64,000 nt of DNA from Bacillota bacterium (GCA_023390555.1 JAEWCQ010000006.1:79580-143579); one strand, 5' to 3'; shown: positions 52,579 to 62,324, numbered from the stretch's first letter. The notes: generated by a model not told the origin, from the sequence alone. Numbers and translations are program-made.

Positions 52579-52737
52579 AAAAATCCTCCATCTTCCAAGA
52601 TATAGTAACTATACATGCTTCTACCACATTTTTCAACACTTGAAGCTAAATTACTAAAATAAGTTTAGTTCCCAGAAGAAGCCTTCTAAGTAAAGTCATG
52701 GCTTTCACACACGAATGGAACAAAGTCCTTTGGATTC

Positions 52738-52779
52738 GAAAAAAAGAACTGCATACCGGTTATGGCATACAGTTCTTTC
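52738..52779 (-). terminator. mscL terminator
   Basis: On the minus strand GAACTGTATGCC and GGTATGCAGTTC form a stem of about 12 pairs closed by ATAACC and followed by seven T residues. It lies directly after the mscL stop. Confidence 0.85.
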
Positions 52780-52781
52780 CG

Positions 52782-53261
52782 TCATTCTTTTGTTTTTGCC
52801 AGTAAATCTCGGATTTCAAGGAGCAATGCTGCTTCCTGTGACAATTCCGGTTCGGCTGGGACTTCAGCCTCTTCCGCCGGCTTCTCTTTTTTCTTCCGAT
52901 TGAGCGAATTGATAAACTTTACAATCCCAAATACGCAGGCCGCAGTCAGCAGAAAGGTAATCACCGCCTGCAGAAAGCTGCCAATATTGATATACGGTTG
53001 ATTTCCCCACGGAATATAAAAACCAAGATCCGCAAAATTGACACCGGCCAGGACCATTCCGATGATCGGCATCAGGATGTCACCCACGAGTGAATTTACA
53101 ATAGAAGTAAATGCACCGCCGACGATGACACCTACCGCCAGATCCATAACATTTCCGCGGGAAATAAACAGTTTAAATTCTTCAAAAACTCCTCCCACTT
53201 TTTCGAAATGCTCATTCTTTTTTAAATTTTTCAATCCTTTTCGTTTATCAGATGTATCCAT
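52782..53261 (-). CDS. mscL: Large-conductance mechanosensitive channel
   Basis: This 159-residue channel protein has the MscL signature FEEFKLFISRGNVMDLAVGVIVGGAF, a second helix (VITFLLTAACVFGIVKFINSL) and a charged C-terminal helix. It is a pentameric safety valve against osmotic downshock. AAGGAGTTCTTAAT precedes the ATG. The N-terminal extension of about 25 charged residues (DKRKGLKNLKKNEHFEK) and the Glu/Pro-rich linker before the last helix are longer than in typical members. Confidence 0.95.
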   Translation of the reverse strand: MDTSDKRKGLKNLKKNEHFEKVGGVFEEFKLFISRGNVMDLAVGVIVGGAFTSIVNSLVGDILMPIIGMVLAGVNFADLGFYIPWGNQPYINIGSFLQAVITFLLTAACVFGIVKFINSLNRKKKEKPAEEAEVPAEPELSQEAALLLEIRDLLAKTKE

Positions 53262-53345
53262 ATTAAGAACTCCTTCCAGCTTGTTTTTCTTCTATCCATT
53301 GTAGTAGACTTTACGAAATAATGTCAAGCAGATACGTTTTTTATT

Positions 53346-54641
53346 TTACTTTTGGAATTCTTCGTTTCCAATCGCATCAATTACCATACGAATGGTTTTC
53401 TCCATGCCGGCTCTTCCGGTATCAATGCAGAGATGATAATTGGAAGCCATCCCCCAGGTCCTTCCCGTATAATATTTATAATGGTTCGATCGAAGCCGGT
53501 TTATCTCCCGTACATGCTTTTTCGCCGCATCATATGCAAGCTGCTCCCTTCTGCAGATCTCATGAATCCGGTACTCTTCCTCCGCATACAGGTACACATG
53601 AAATGCATGCTTCCTATGTCTGCAGATCTCATCCGCACCTCTCCCTACAATGACACAGTTTCCTTCCTGCGCCACTCTGCGGATGACCTCACTTTCCGTA
53701 TGATACAATTGATCCAGTTCTGATTCCTGCCCGGAAAAATCGTAAAACTGTGCAACCAGATCATAGAGAAAACTATTTGTCAGCTTCTGCTCCTTCTGCT
53801 CAATTTTTGCCTCATCAATATGCATCTCCCCCGCAGTCATTCGAATGATCTCATAATCGTAGAACTTCATATGTAACTGCTCTGCAATTGCTTTCGCAAT
53901 CTGCCTTCCGCCGCTTCCGAATTGTCTGCTGACGGTAATCACCAGATTGCTGTCCGGAAGCATATCTTGTTCCACGGGAGCCTTTGTTTTCTCTTTTTGC
54001 CAGAATCGCTCCACGAAACTGCCTGCTTTCCGCTTTAGAAACCGCGCTGTCATACCAACCAGAAATGCGGCAAGAACCGTACCTTCCCTGACGCCTGCAA
54101 GCCGGTGTAAAAACAAAAATCCACTGGCCGCAGCCAAGATCGTCATCGTTGAATCAAATCCAACCTTTGTTTTTCCAAAGTCCAAATGAAAGGTTATTGC
54201 GATCGCATTGACAATCGACTCTCCCGGAAGCATGACGACATCTGCAACCATCTCCAGAAACACGCCTGTACCAAGGATCAGGCAGCCCGTCAACAGCATC
54301 AGTAATTTCAGAGCATAAAAATGCGGATGGACGGAATCCAGTAATTTCATCGACAGATCGATGAAATAAGAAAACAGGAGAGACACCGGAATCTGGAGCA
54401 AATATTCTTTGGGGAAATTCTTCCGCAGCAGAACAAGCTGAATCAGAATCAGAATGATACTCATGTAAAGGGTAAACATGCCTAAAGACGGCGTGAAAGC
54501 GAGGCTCAATGTGTAAGGAACACTTGAAATCGGAGAGGTCCCCAAATCTGCTTTCGTAATGAAGCTGATACCAAATGAATTGATGATAAGCCCAATCAAA
54601 AACAGGAAATAGCGTTTCATTCTTTCTGTGATATCCATCAT
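53346..54641 (-). CDS. YczE-like membrane protein fused to cytidylate-kinase-like domain
   Basis: This 431-residue fusion has an N-terminal membrane region of about five to six helices (1-205). It is of YczE/YitT type (FGISFITKADLGTSPISSVPY, LPGESIVNAIAI). A soluble domain (about 230-431) of the cytidylate-kinase-like family follows, with P-loop VSRQFGSGGRQIAKAIAEQL and NCVIVGRGADEI. The start overlaps the MarR stop, with two ATGs in tandem (54641, 54638) after AAGGAG, so both genes form an operon. The function of the kinase-like part is unknown. Confidence 0.8.
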   Translation of the reverse strand: MMDITERMKRYFLFLIGLIINSFGISFITKADLGTSPISSVPYTLSLAFTPSLGMFTLYMSIILILIQLVLLRKNFPKEYLLQIPVSLLFSYFIDLSMKLLDSVHPHFYALKLLMLLTGCLILGTGVFLEMVADVVMLPGESIVNAIAITFHLDFGKTKVGFDSTMTILAAASGFLFLHRLAGVREGTVLAAFLVGMTARFLKRKAGSFVERFWQKEKTKAPVEQDMLPDSNLVITVSRQFGSGGRQIAKAIAEQLHMKFYDYEIIRMTAGEMHIDEAKIEQKEQKLTNSFLYDLVAQFYDFSGQESELDQLYHTESEVIRRVAQEGNCVIVGRGADEICRHRKHAFHVYLYAEEEYRIHEICRREQLAYDAAKKHVREINRLRSNHYKYYTGRTWGMASNYHLCIDTGRAGMEKTIRMVIDAIGNEEFQK

Positions 54642-55069
54642 TGTAACTCCTTGATATCTATCATATTTTTGCAGATTTCAACCATCACCGTCAGAAACTG
54701 CTCTCTCTCCTGTTCCGAAAGACCGCGCAGGACCTCGGATTCACATTTCTGAAATACCGTTTCTGCCAACTTCTGTTTTTCTCTTCCCTCCTCAGTCAGA
54801 TAAATGTAACAGGAGCGCCGGTTATTCGATTCGTACCTCCGCTCGATCAGATCGTGCGCCTCCATACGGGTTAAAATGCCGGTCAGTGTCGCCGGATCGA
54901 TCTGGCATCCCGTTGCGACTTCTTTTTGGATGCAGCCGTTGTGCACATTCAGATAATCCAGCACTTTTGGCTGTCCCGGCGTCAGGCCTGCCTGTTGAAA
55001 TTCCTTCCAGACTTTCTTTTGAAAAAGAGCATTTGTTATCATAATTAAATAGTGAAAACTTTGATTCAT
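54638..55069 (-). CDS. MarR-family regulator
   Basis: This 143-residue winged-helix protein of the MarR family has QKEVATGCQIDPATLTGILTRMEAHDLIERRYESNNRRSCYIYLTEEG, the recognition helix and wing. A perfect inverted repeat lies upstream of its start (55098-55135), probably its operator. It controls itself and the overlapping fusion gene; the effector is unknown. Confidence 0.9.
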   Translation of the reverse strand: MNQSFHYLIMITNALFQKKVWKEFQQAGLTPGQPKVLDYLNVHNGCIQKEVATGCQIDPATLTGILTRMEAHDLIERRYESNNRRSCYIYLTEEGREKQKLAETVFQKCESEVLRGLSEQEREQFLTVMVEICKNMIDIKELQ

Positions 55070-55097
55070 TTTTGCTTTCCTCTTCCTTTGTTATTCA

Positions 55098-55135
55098 AAA
55101 ATATTAGCATGCAAATTATTTGCATGCTAATATTT
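55098..55135. promoter_or_regulatory. Perfect palindrome before the MarR gene
   Basis: The arms AAAATATTAGCATGCAAA (55098-55115) and TTTGCATGCTAATATTTT are exact reverse complements around a 2-3 base centre. The arms are longer than usual MarR sites and contain GCATGC twice. The position about 30 bases before the start suggests autoregulation. Confidence 0.7.
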
Positions 55136-55230
55136 TTATCATATCTGATTCTGTTTGTCAACCGGAAATACCGTTTTGAACATCTCCACTGTGTAATATT
55201 TTATTCTACAACATTGTTCCCCCCGGATTT

Positions 55231-56142
55231 TCACGGCTTAAAATCTGGCTGCTGATCTATGAAATCAAAATATGCTTTCTTTTGCACCTCTGATTCATGT
55301 TCTTTGTACCAAAGAAAACTTTCTTTCAAACCGTCTTCCAAAGGCTTTATGGACGGAAGCAGCTTCATCTGCCGTGTGACATCCAGCCGGTAGTCATAAT
55401 CATAAAAGCTGAAATAGTCCCTTTGATTGCAGGAATGGTATACTTCCTTGATATCCGGGATTTTACCGGCTGCCTTATAGCACAGCGTAACCCACTCTCT
55501 GACCGTTACCGTCTCCGGATTACCGACATTAAAAATATGATCTGACGGATGTTTCTCCAAAAGGATGTCAATAAATCTGCATAAATCTTCTATATAAAAG
55601 AACTGCAGATTCATGGCACCATTTTTCGGAACATAAAAGCTTCTACCGGCAAGTGCACAATCAAAGACGAACGGTTCACGATAGAGATTCTGCATTGGCC
55701 CATACAGGTAAGGAGGGCGCAAAATATAGGCATCCGGTCTCTTTTCCAGAAGAACGTTTTCTGCCTCGTACTTATCGGTGCCGTAATCTTTCCAGATGGA
55801 ATTCGGACCACCCTCCTGTTCTTCCTGAAACGGCTGCGGCAGTGTTTCCGGATAAACAGCACTTGAGCTGATCATAATATAGTCTTTTGCTTTGTATAAT
55901 GCTCCTAACAGACATTTTATATCTTCCCCGTTGTATGCCGTTACATCAATAACCGCATCAAATTCCAACATTTTCAATTCCTCTGACAGATTGTGCCGGT
56001 CGGCTTTGATCAGATGGGTACCCTCCACCTGTGTGTAGTGATTGCGATTCAGGCAATAGACCTCATACCCTTGCTTTACATAATAGTCAGCAACATATCT
56101 GCTGACAAAGACCGTTCCTCCCGTTACTAAGATTCGCTTCAT
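55231..56142 (-). CDS. NAD-dependent epimerase/dehydratase family protein
   Basis: This 303-residue extended short-chain dehydrogenase opens KRILVTGGTVFVSRYVADYY. That is a variant of the TGGTGFIG loop in which two glycines are replaced. It has the active-site Tyr-x3-Lys (YGTDK) and RPPYLYGPMQN. Sugar-nucleotide epimerase, dehydratase or RNA-binding (CSP41-like) relatives exist. Substrate unknown. It is a stand-alone gene ahead of the mannanase. Confidence 0.8.
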   Translation of the reverse strand: MKRILVTGGTVFVSRYVADYYVKQGYEVYCLNRNHYTQVEGTHLIKADRHNLSEELKMLEFDAVIDVTAYNGEDIKCLLGALYKAKDYIMISSSAVYPETLPQPFQEEQEGGPNSIWKDYGTDKYEAENVLLEKRPDAYILRPPYLYGPMQNLYREPFVFDCALAGRSFYVPKNGAMNLQFFYIEDLCRFIDILLEKHPSDHIFNVGNPETVTVREWVTLCYKAAGKIPDIKEVYHSCNQRDYFSFYDYDYRLDVTRQMKLLPSIKPLEDGLKESFLWYKEHESEVQKKAYFDFIDQQPDFKP

Positions 56143-56289
56143 TCGCCTTTCCTCCGCTTCATGTTTTTGGAATAATATGTTCGTTGCTTACATTCTACCC
56201 ATTTGCCTGTATTTTTGCAACAGATGCAAACGCGAACCTTTCCGGCTGCCCTTAGCCCAGCGGACAGGCAAAAAGCAGCGAAGCTTCTG

Positions 56290-59200
56290 TTAATTCAGTG
56301 CATACACAGCAACATTGTCAAAATAGAGATCTCCGGTCATCGTATTCGTCTTTTTATCCACATAAATTGAGAAGTCTACAAATCTGGAATCCCCGCAGTT
56401 TCCCGACGGTGTGCCATAGCCTGCTTTCGGTTCCATTTCTGAAAATGGAATCCGGATTTCCTGTGCGGTCGTTGTGTTCATTGTGATGTGCTTCTCCCAG
56501 TACACATTTTCCCTGTCATGAATCTGGATTGTCAGCTGATTCGAAGATCCATCCGGCTGATACCAGAACCGAATTCCGTCAAAGGAACTGAAATCTGCTT
56601 CCTGGAGCTGTTTGGAAACTCCCGCATACGTATTTCCATTCAGATCATAATAGTATTTCATCGCTTTGGATTCTGTCTGTCCTGTCACGACACTGGTTTC
56701 CACCCATGCTCCGTTGGTATTCCTGGACCAGGATGCTGTCACACCGTCTGTTCCCGTTGCATAGCCCTCGAAATCATCGATCGACACAGTTTTCTCTTCT
56801 CCCGTTCCACCTCCGGTATCTGATTCTGTGACAGTCACATTGCAAACTGCTGTCTTGCCTCCGTCCACTGTGGTAACCGTAATGTCTGCCGTCCCTTCTT
56901 TTGAGGCTGTTACAATGCCGTCAGAGACAGTTGCAACAGATGTGTCACTTGTGGACCAGCTGATTGCTCTATTCGCCGCATTGGACGGTGCGACAGCAGC
57001 AGCCAGCACCGCACTTTCTCCCACTTTAAGGTTCAGCGCAATTTTATCGAGCGATACGCCTGTCACTGCCGCCGGTTCCGAAGCGGTTCCGTCCACATAT
57101 GCTTCGATATTGTCAAAGCAGAGATCTCCGGTCAGCGTATCCGTCTTCTTGTCCACATAAATAGAAAAATCTATAAATTTAGAATCTCCACAATTCCCCG
57201 ATGGCGTTCCATATCCGGATTTGACAGTCATTTCAGAAAATGGAATCCGGATTTCCTGTGCGCTCGTTCCGCTCATCGTAATATACTTTTCCCAATATAC
57301 TCCCTCTTTGTCATGGATCTGAACCGTCAGCTGATTCGAAGATTCGTCCGGCTGATACCAGAACTGAATTCCGTCAAAAGAACGGAAATCAACTCCGCCG
57401 AGCTGTTTGGAAACACCCGCATATGTATTGCCGCTTAAATCATAATGATATTTCATTGCTTTGGAATCTGTCTTTCCTGTCACGATACTGGTTTCCACCC
57501 ATGCTCCGTTGGTATTTCTGGCCCATGCTGCGGTCACACTGCTCGTCCCGGTTGTGTAATCCTCGAAATCATCAATCACATCCTGCCCCGTTGTGTCTTT
57601 GATATTTACCGTAATCACAGGATCCTTTCCCTGTGCATAATCGAGTTCAAAGACTGCCTGTGTACCGGTCAGCGCCGCCAGATAATCTGCAGACAACGTA
57701 ACAGTCGCTGTTGTTGCCGTCTGCGCATAAGTATAGTCCGTACCCTTGTTCAGAATTTTCTCTTCGGAACCCGTCGCGCGCAGCTTCACTCCTTTGAATG
57801 CACCGGCATCATTGATTGTTACCGGAATCGTGATATCCTGTGCTGTCTTTGGATTCTTATCAAATGTAAAGATATCCTGTGCTACATTTGCTCCGGTAAC
57901 AGCGGAATTTGTAACTGTAATTTCCATTTCCGGCTGAATACCCGTAGAAGTTAAGAATTTCAGGATACTCTGTCCTTCCTCTAACGTTGCCAGAAAACTC
58001 TTTTTGAAAATCACCGCCGTACCGCCGACCGTATAATCACTGTCCTGTGTCAATGTCCTGACGCTGCCATTTAACGTAATTGCATTCAGAGAGGCTCCCG
58101 TCTGCAGGCTCAATGTCACAGAAATATCTGCTACATTTGCCAGATCCACGTTGACAGCAGTCGGATTGACAAAATTCTTATTTCCCAGTTCAGAGACATA
58201 TTTCACCTGTTTTACCACCTCTGCACGTGCCCCTGCCGTGTCCGTTACCCGCTTAAGGATGCTGCTGTCCGTAATCCCCTTCGCTGCCAGATCCTCTGCC
58301 GTACAGGAATAAACATTGTAACCATCGTAATTCATATACGGTGTATTGGTCTCACCTCCATTGTTCTCGACGATATCCGCCAGCATCCAGAAATTGCTGC
58401 CTGCGTAATCACAGTCATTTATCAATCGGTACATCTTAGAATAGAATGCCGCTCCGTCTGAATATAGTCTTCCTTCTTTCGAAGAATTGAAACCGAACTC
58501 CTCCAATATGATCGGTTTGTCCGCGGCATGGGCAACGGCAGCATGCTGCCTGATCCAGGCCTCGGCATTATCGGTTGTACTCATATTCCAATCGCCAATA
58601 TAAATATGCGGAGTTGCAAAATCAATCGTGCCGATTCCAATCAGCTTTTCAAAATCCATCCCCTCGCTTCCCCACCATATCCAGCTATTCGAATCCGCCC
58701 CAGTCGGAAGCGTATCTGTCTGACGATCGTAATTGAAGAATCCCTCATCTCCCAGTGATACCATGTGATTAGAATCAATGGATTTGATATAGGCAGACAT
58801 TTCCGAAGCCCAATTATATACAATGTTATTGCCGCACTGTGCATCGGCGGAACATCTCGGTTCATTTGCCAGCTCCCACGAAAATACGGCTGGGTCATCT
58901 TTATACTTCACTCCGGTATAATAATTTGTATGGTTCAGCAGGGTGCTGATGTAATTTTTAAACCATCCCTTAATCTTAGAATCCGTATAGAATAACTGGT
59001 GCGTATCCTGTCCGACATTGTATCCTGCCCACTTTACATACTGATCCATGCCGCCAAAAGCCGACCAGTTGTTTGTCAGTGTCAGGATTAGCTTTACATC
59101 GTTCTGTTGTGCTTTGTAAATTGCATAGTCCAATCGTCTTAAACCATCTGCGCCCTCATTGACAACGGGTTCATTCCGTTCAGCATCAAAATATTGATAG

Positions 59201-59589
59201 TATATGCCGTCCTTTTGTCCCTGTCCATCTACGGAATCTTTAAATACCTGATATCCGCTGCTGTCTTTCTGGCCTTTTTGAATCGTGCCCGCATCCAGAT
59301 GTCCCCACGTCCGGATAACCGATACTCCCATATCTTTTGCACCTTCGAGCACTGCATCAATGTCATTTTCAGACTTGAAATTCAGGTAGTAGCAATTAGA
59401 GCCACAATAGTAATATTCACTTCCCTGATACCAGAAATGTGTCCCGTTCGTACTGACAAAGTCCGAACTTCCGGAACTGTCTATTTCGCCTGCTTCAGCC
59501 AACAGGCTCCCATTCCAGGCAAAACCGGTATAGGAAACCGTGACTGCCATCACCAGGGCAACCACTCTTTTTTGTAACTTATGTAACAT
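56290..59589 (-). CDS. Secreted GH5-type beta-mannanase, multimodular
   Basis: This 1099-residue secreted enzyme has a signal peptide (1-33, ending LLAEA) and a GH5-like barrel (about 45-455) with acid/base Glu243 in ELANEPRC and nucleophile Glu364 in ILEEFGF. Two X2-like modules (about 475-670), a carbohydrate-binding module (about 675-835), a BIG2 Ig-like domain (about 840-925) and a second, similar binding module (about 940-1099) follow. The two binding modules are roughly three-quarters identical, indicating a recent duplication. There is no dockerin, LPXTG or S-layer anchor, so it is probably released. It should attack mannan-type hemicellulose. GGGGGAAATTTA precedes the ATG. Confidence 0.88.
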   Translation of the reverse strand: MLHKLQKRVVALVMAVTVSYTGFAWNGSLLAEAGEIDSSGSSDFVSTNGTHFWYQGSEYYYCGSNCYYLNFKSENDIDAVLEGAKDMGVSVIRTWGHLDAGTIQKGQKDSSGYQVFKDSVDGQGQKDGIYYQYFDAERNEPVVNEGADGLRRLDYAIYKAQQNDVKLILTLTNNWSAFGGMDQYVKWAGYNVGQDTHQLFYTDSKIKGWFKNYISTLLNHTNYYTGVKYKDDPAVFSWELANEPRCSADAQCGNNIVYNWASEMSAYIKSIDSNHMVSLGDEGFFNYDRQTDTLPTGADSNSWIWWGSEGMDFEKLIGIGTIDFATPHIYIGDWNMSTTDNAEAWIRQHAAVAHAADKPIILEEFGFNSSKEGRLYSDGAAFYSKMYRLINDCDYAGSNFWMLADIVENNGGETNTPYMNYDGYNVYSCTAEDLAAKGITDSSILKRVTDTAGARAEVVKQVKYVSELGNKNFVNPTAVNVDLANVADISVTLSLQTGASLNAITLNGSVRTLTQDSDYTVGGTAVIFKKSFLATLEEGQSILKFLTSTGIQPEMEITVTNSAVTGANVAQDIFTFDKNPKTAQDITIPVTINDAGAFKGVKLRATGSEEKILNKGTDYTYAQTATTATVTLSADYLAALTGTQAVFELDYAQGKDPVITVNIKDTTGQDVIDDFEDYTTGTSSVTAAWARNTNGAWVETSIVTGKTDSKAMKYHYDLSGNTYAGVSKQLGGVDFRSFDGIQFWYQPDESSNQLTVQIHDKEGVYWEKYITMSGTSAQEIRIPFSEMTVKSGYGTPSGNCGDSKFIDFSIYVDKKTDTLTGDLCFDNIEAYVDGTASEPAAVTGVSLDKIALNLKVGESAVLAAAVAPSNAANRAISWSTSDTSVATVSDGIVTASKEGTADITVTTVDGGKTAVCNVTVTESDTGGGTGEEKTVSIDDFEGYATGTDGVTASWSRNTNGAWVETSVVTGQTESKAMKYYYDLNGNTYAGVSKQLQEADFSSFDGIRFWYQPDGSSNQLTIQIHDRENVYWEKHITMNTTTAQEIRIPFSEMEPKAGYGTPSGNCGDSRFVDFSIYVDKKTNTMTGDLYFDNVAVYALN

Positions 59590-60204
59590 TAAATTTCCCC
59601 CAATCCCTTTTTCTTTATCAATCAGACAGCCTTCTCCGTAACCCTCCTTCTTTTTTATTTGTCTGATTTATATAAAATCACTTAATATGATTTTATATCC
59701 TCCAAAATTTTTCACAAACTTATAAAATGTCACACGAGAAATTAATTTTAATTTATTTTTTATTTTTGTTTAGCCGAGTCATTTTATATTATTGATTAAA
59801 AGCTATCACTATTGCACTACTATTTCAACACATATTTTATTTTTCATGAATATCGAACAACACTTATGCTTTATTCTTTTAAGAAATTTGAACACTAATT
59901 ACAAATTCGCCCTATTTTCTTACTCTTTTTTAGCTAATATATTTTCACTGGTTTCAAATTGATATACCGAAACGAAGGAGATGTATCGCTGTGCACACAA
60001 TGCGTATTGTCTGGAATCGATTCTGTCCTTTATCCAGTACACTCTGTTTCTCAGCATTGGAGCACACTTTGTCTTTCAAATTTCACAAGCTCTTCCTTAG
60101 AAAAATTTTGTCAGATTTTAAGTTTTTATTTCTATTTGAATCATACAGTGTTATAATCATAAAAGCAGAATTATGTGATTCAAAAGAATAAGGAGAGAGC
60201 TTTT
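59590..60204. other. AT-rich spacer between the mannanase and motA
   Basis: These 615 bases hold no convincing gene; two short plus-strand frames starting at 59959 and 59991 lack ribosome sites and fold. The left part contains the inverted repeat at 59671-59698, probably a regulatory site of the mannanase promoter. The right end contains TATAAT (60152-60157), a plausible motA -10 without a clear -35. Confidence 0.6.
59671..59698. promoter_or_regulatory. Perfect inverted repeat upstream of the mannanase
   Basis: ATATAAAATCA and TGATTTTATAT are exact reverse complements around a short centre. It lies about 80 bases upstream of the mannanase start in AT-rich DNA. A regulator site or a weak hairpin are both possible. 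Confidence 0.45.
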
Positions 60205-60990
60205 ATGGAAATAACAACAATCTTGGGTATACTTGCAGGAATTATAGCCGTAGTCGGAGCAATGATTTTTAAGCATATCAATTTTACCGTTTTAATTAAC
60301 CCGGCAGCATTCTTCGTAATCATCGTAGGTACCATAGCAACGGTTTTGAACTCTTACCCTGGGAAAAACTTAAGATGTCTTGGAGCACTATTTAAAACAC
60401 TTTTTACCACGCAAAAATCTGGTCAGGAATCAGAAATTATCAAGCTTATGATGACACTTGCATCAGAAGCCAGAAAAGATGGTCTGTTATCACTTGAGTC
60501 CCGCGCGAACGAAATTGATGATCCTTTTATTAAAAAGGGAATTCGTATGGTCGTTGACGGTATGAGTGAAGAATACATAGTAGATGTTCTGGGAACTGAA
60601 ATAGAAGCAATGGAAACCAGACATGAGACAAACGCCAGTATCTTTTCATCCGCTGGTATGTACGCACCGACACTTGGAGTTCTGGGTGCGGTATTCGGTC
60701 TGATAGCTGCCATGTCTCATATTGATGATACGGACGCAATGGCAGAAGCAATTGCAGCCGCTTTTATCGCGACAATCCTCGGTATTTTTACGGGCTATGT
60801 ATTGTGGAACCCGTTCGCAAAAAAACTACGTGTGAAAACACAGGATGAGGTACTGATAAAAGGTATGGCGATCGAAGGCCTTTTGTCCATCCAGAAGGGT
60901 GACTCGCCTATGATGGTACAGGACAAGCTCCTCTCCGTACTTCCTCAGTCACAGCAGGAAAAGATACTGGCTGAACTGACACGGGAATAG
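60205..60990 (+). CDS. motA: Flagellar stator protein MotA
   Basis: This 261-residue protein is the stator ring subunit with four membrane helices. It has the start ITTILGILAGIIAVVGAMIF, the cytoplasmic loop RKDGLLSLESRANEIDDPFIKKGIRMVVDGM (charged residues that drive the rotor) and ASIFSSAGMYAPTLGVLGAVFGLIAAM. AGGAGAGAG precedes the ATG at 60205. It forms an operon with motB, which starts 12 bases later, and shows that the organism is probably motile. Confidence 0.95.
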   Translation: MEITTILGILAGIIAVVGAMIFKHINFTVLINPAAFFVIIVGTIATVLNSYPGKNLRCLGALFKTLFTTQKSGQESEIIKLMMTLASEARKDGLLSLESRANEIDDPFIKKGIRMVVDGMSEEYIVDVLGTEIEAMETRHETNASIFSSAGMYAPTLGVLGAVFGLIAAMSHIDDTDAMAEAIAAAFIATILGIFTGYVLWNPFAKKLRVKTQDEVLIKGMAIEGLLSIQKGDSPMMVQDKLLSVLPQSQQEKILAELTRE

Positions 60991-61002
60991 GAGGCGAACA
61001 AA

Positions 61003-61860
61003 ATGGCAAGAAGAAAGAACAAGAAGCACCATGAAGAAGAAAACGGAGAAGCTTGGTTACTTCCCTATTCCGATCTGATGACTTTGTTGCTGGCCGTTTT
61101 TATCGTACTGTTTGCGGTAAGTAAAGTCGACCAGACGAAGACGGAGGAGATGGCAGATTCTTTCCGTAAGACCATGATCACGGACGGAGGGGCCGGTGTC
61201 CTGACGAATGACGGAGATTCCGCCGTTCCTCTCTATCAGGACGGTTCCGGTGACGGATCGGATGGTTCTTCGGAAAATGTTACGGAAGAACCTTCAACCG
61301 ATACTGAGACTGAAACTGAATCCGAGGGAAATTCCAGTGGTGTTTTGGAACAAGAGGAGATGGACAAGCTGGAGAAGCTGCAATCCAAGCTGGATGTGAT
61401 ATTCAAGAATCAGGGAGTTGATGCATCGGTTTCTACCCACATTGACGAAAGAGGACTGATTATCAGTCTGAACAATGCAATCCTGTTTGATTCAGGCAGT
61501 GCTGAGATCAAACCGGAAAATCAGGATCTGCTGATCAAGGTTGCATCTACGATTAAAACATTGAATAATTACATTCTAATTGAAGGCCACACCGATAACC
61601 AGCCGATCAGCACCTCCATTTATCCTTCCAACCTGGAGCTGTCTTGCGCAAGAGCTGCCAACGTGGTGAAACTGTTTATCGACAAAAGCAATATTGATCC
61701 CGAGAAGCTGGTTCCAGCCGGACGCGGAGAATATAAACCAATTGCAGATAATTCCACCGAAGAGGGCCGTTCAAAGAACAGGCGTATTGATATCATTATT
61801 TTAAGTGAAAAATATGACAGTTTGGAAGAACAGATTTCAGACGTTCAATCCGTTCAGTAA
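61003..61860 (+). CDS. motB: Flagellar stator protein MotB
   Basis: This 285-residue protein has a short N-terminal tail and a single membrane helix with the proton-binding Asp in PYSDLMTLLLAVFIVLF. A long acidic linker (about 65-115, rich in Asp, Ser, Glu and Thr) and an OmpA-like peptidoglycan-binding domain (LIEGHTDNQPIS ... ELSCARAANVVKLF ... RSKNRRIDIIIL) follow. It anchors the stator to the wall. AGGAGG precedes the ATG. The linker is longer than in well-known MotB proteins. Confidence 0.95.
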   Translation: MARRKNKKHHEEENGEAWLLPYSDLMTLLLAVFIVLFAVSKVDQTKTEEMADSFRKTMITDGGAGVLTNDGDSAVPLYQDGSGDGSDGSSENVTEEPSTDTETETESEGNSSGVLEQEEMDKLEKLQSKLDVIFKNQGVDASVSTHIDERGLIISLNNAILFDSGSAEIKPENQDLLIKVASTIKTLNNYILIEGHTDNQPISTSIYPSNLELSCARAANVVKLFIDKSNIDPEKLVPAGRGEYKPIADNSTEEGRSKNRRIDIIILSEKYDSLEEQISDVQSVQ

Positions 61861-61866
61861 TAAGAG

Positions 61867-61892
61867 AAGGCAGGAGCATTGCTCCTGCCTTT
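61867..61892 (+). terminator. motAB terminator
   Basis: AAGGCAGGAGC and GCTCCTGCCTT form an 11-bp stem followed by a short T-run, seven bases after the motB stop. Confidence 0.85.
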
Positions 61893-62324
61893 AGACTATA
61901 GACAAACTTCATTTTCTGAAGTTTTTCTATTCAATTATTGTATAAAAATTCCATTTGCACGATAATTATGCGATCCAGTGTTGCATTGACTTCCCCTCAA
62001 ATTCGAATTTTCTTACATAAACGGTATCTATTTTCTATATGTAATAATCATCTTGGGAGACAGTCTTCTTCCTATTAAGTATATAAGATTTGCAAAAACT
62101 CTTTTATGTATCGGCATAGGAACGCCCTTTGCATAAGCCATCCCCTGATATTGTTTCCAAAAGGTACCATCTTGTATTAAATGACTTTATCTACTTTTCT
62201 GAACACCAGAAAAGGTAACTTACCTCCGGCGGCCACTGTAGCGTTCACATGTGACCGATCCAGAAGGCAGTTACCTTTAGGAATCAAATTCTTTTTTCCG
62301 CAGCGTATTCTCCCTGTACCCGGA
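61893..62324. other. Spacer between motB and glnK with one structured element
   Basis: These 430 bases hold no supported gene. The left two-thirds is AT-rich and featureless to me. The right part contains the long imperfect hairpin at 62211-62278, which lies downstream of glnK on the minus strand. Confidence 0.6.
62211..62278 (-). ncRNA. Structured hairpin downstream of glnK
   Basis: AAAGGTAACT (62211-62220) and AGTTACCTTT (62269-62278) form a perfect 10-bp basal stem around about 48 GC-richer bases. Inside, GGTCAC/GTGGCC and CCTTCTGG/CCGGAGG can pair. The T-run after it is weak (CCTTTTCTGG), so it is either an inefficient terminator of amtB-glnK or a stable RNA end. Confidence 0.4.

Noticed and set aside
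59959..60191. Two overlapping small plus-strand frames (65-66 codons) before motA
   Set aside because: Low-complexity Leu/Ser/Phe-rich translations in AT-rich DNA without ribosome sites; probably promoter region.
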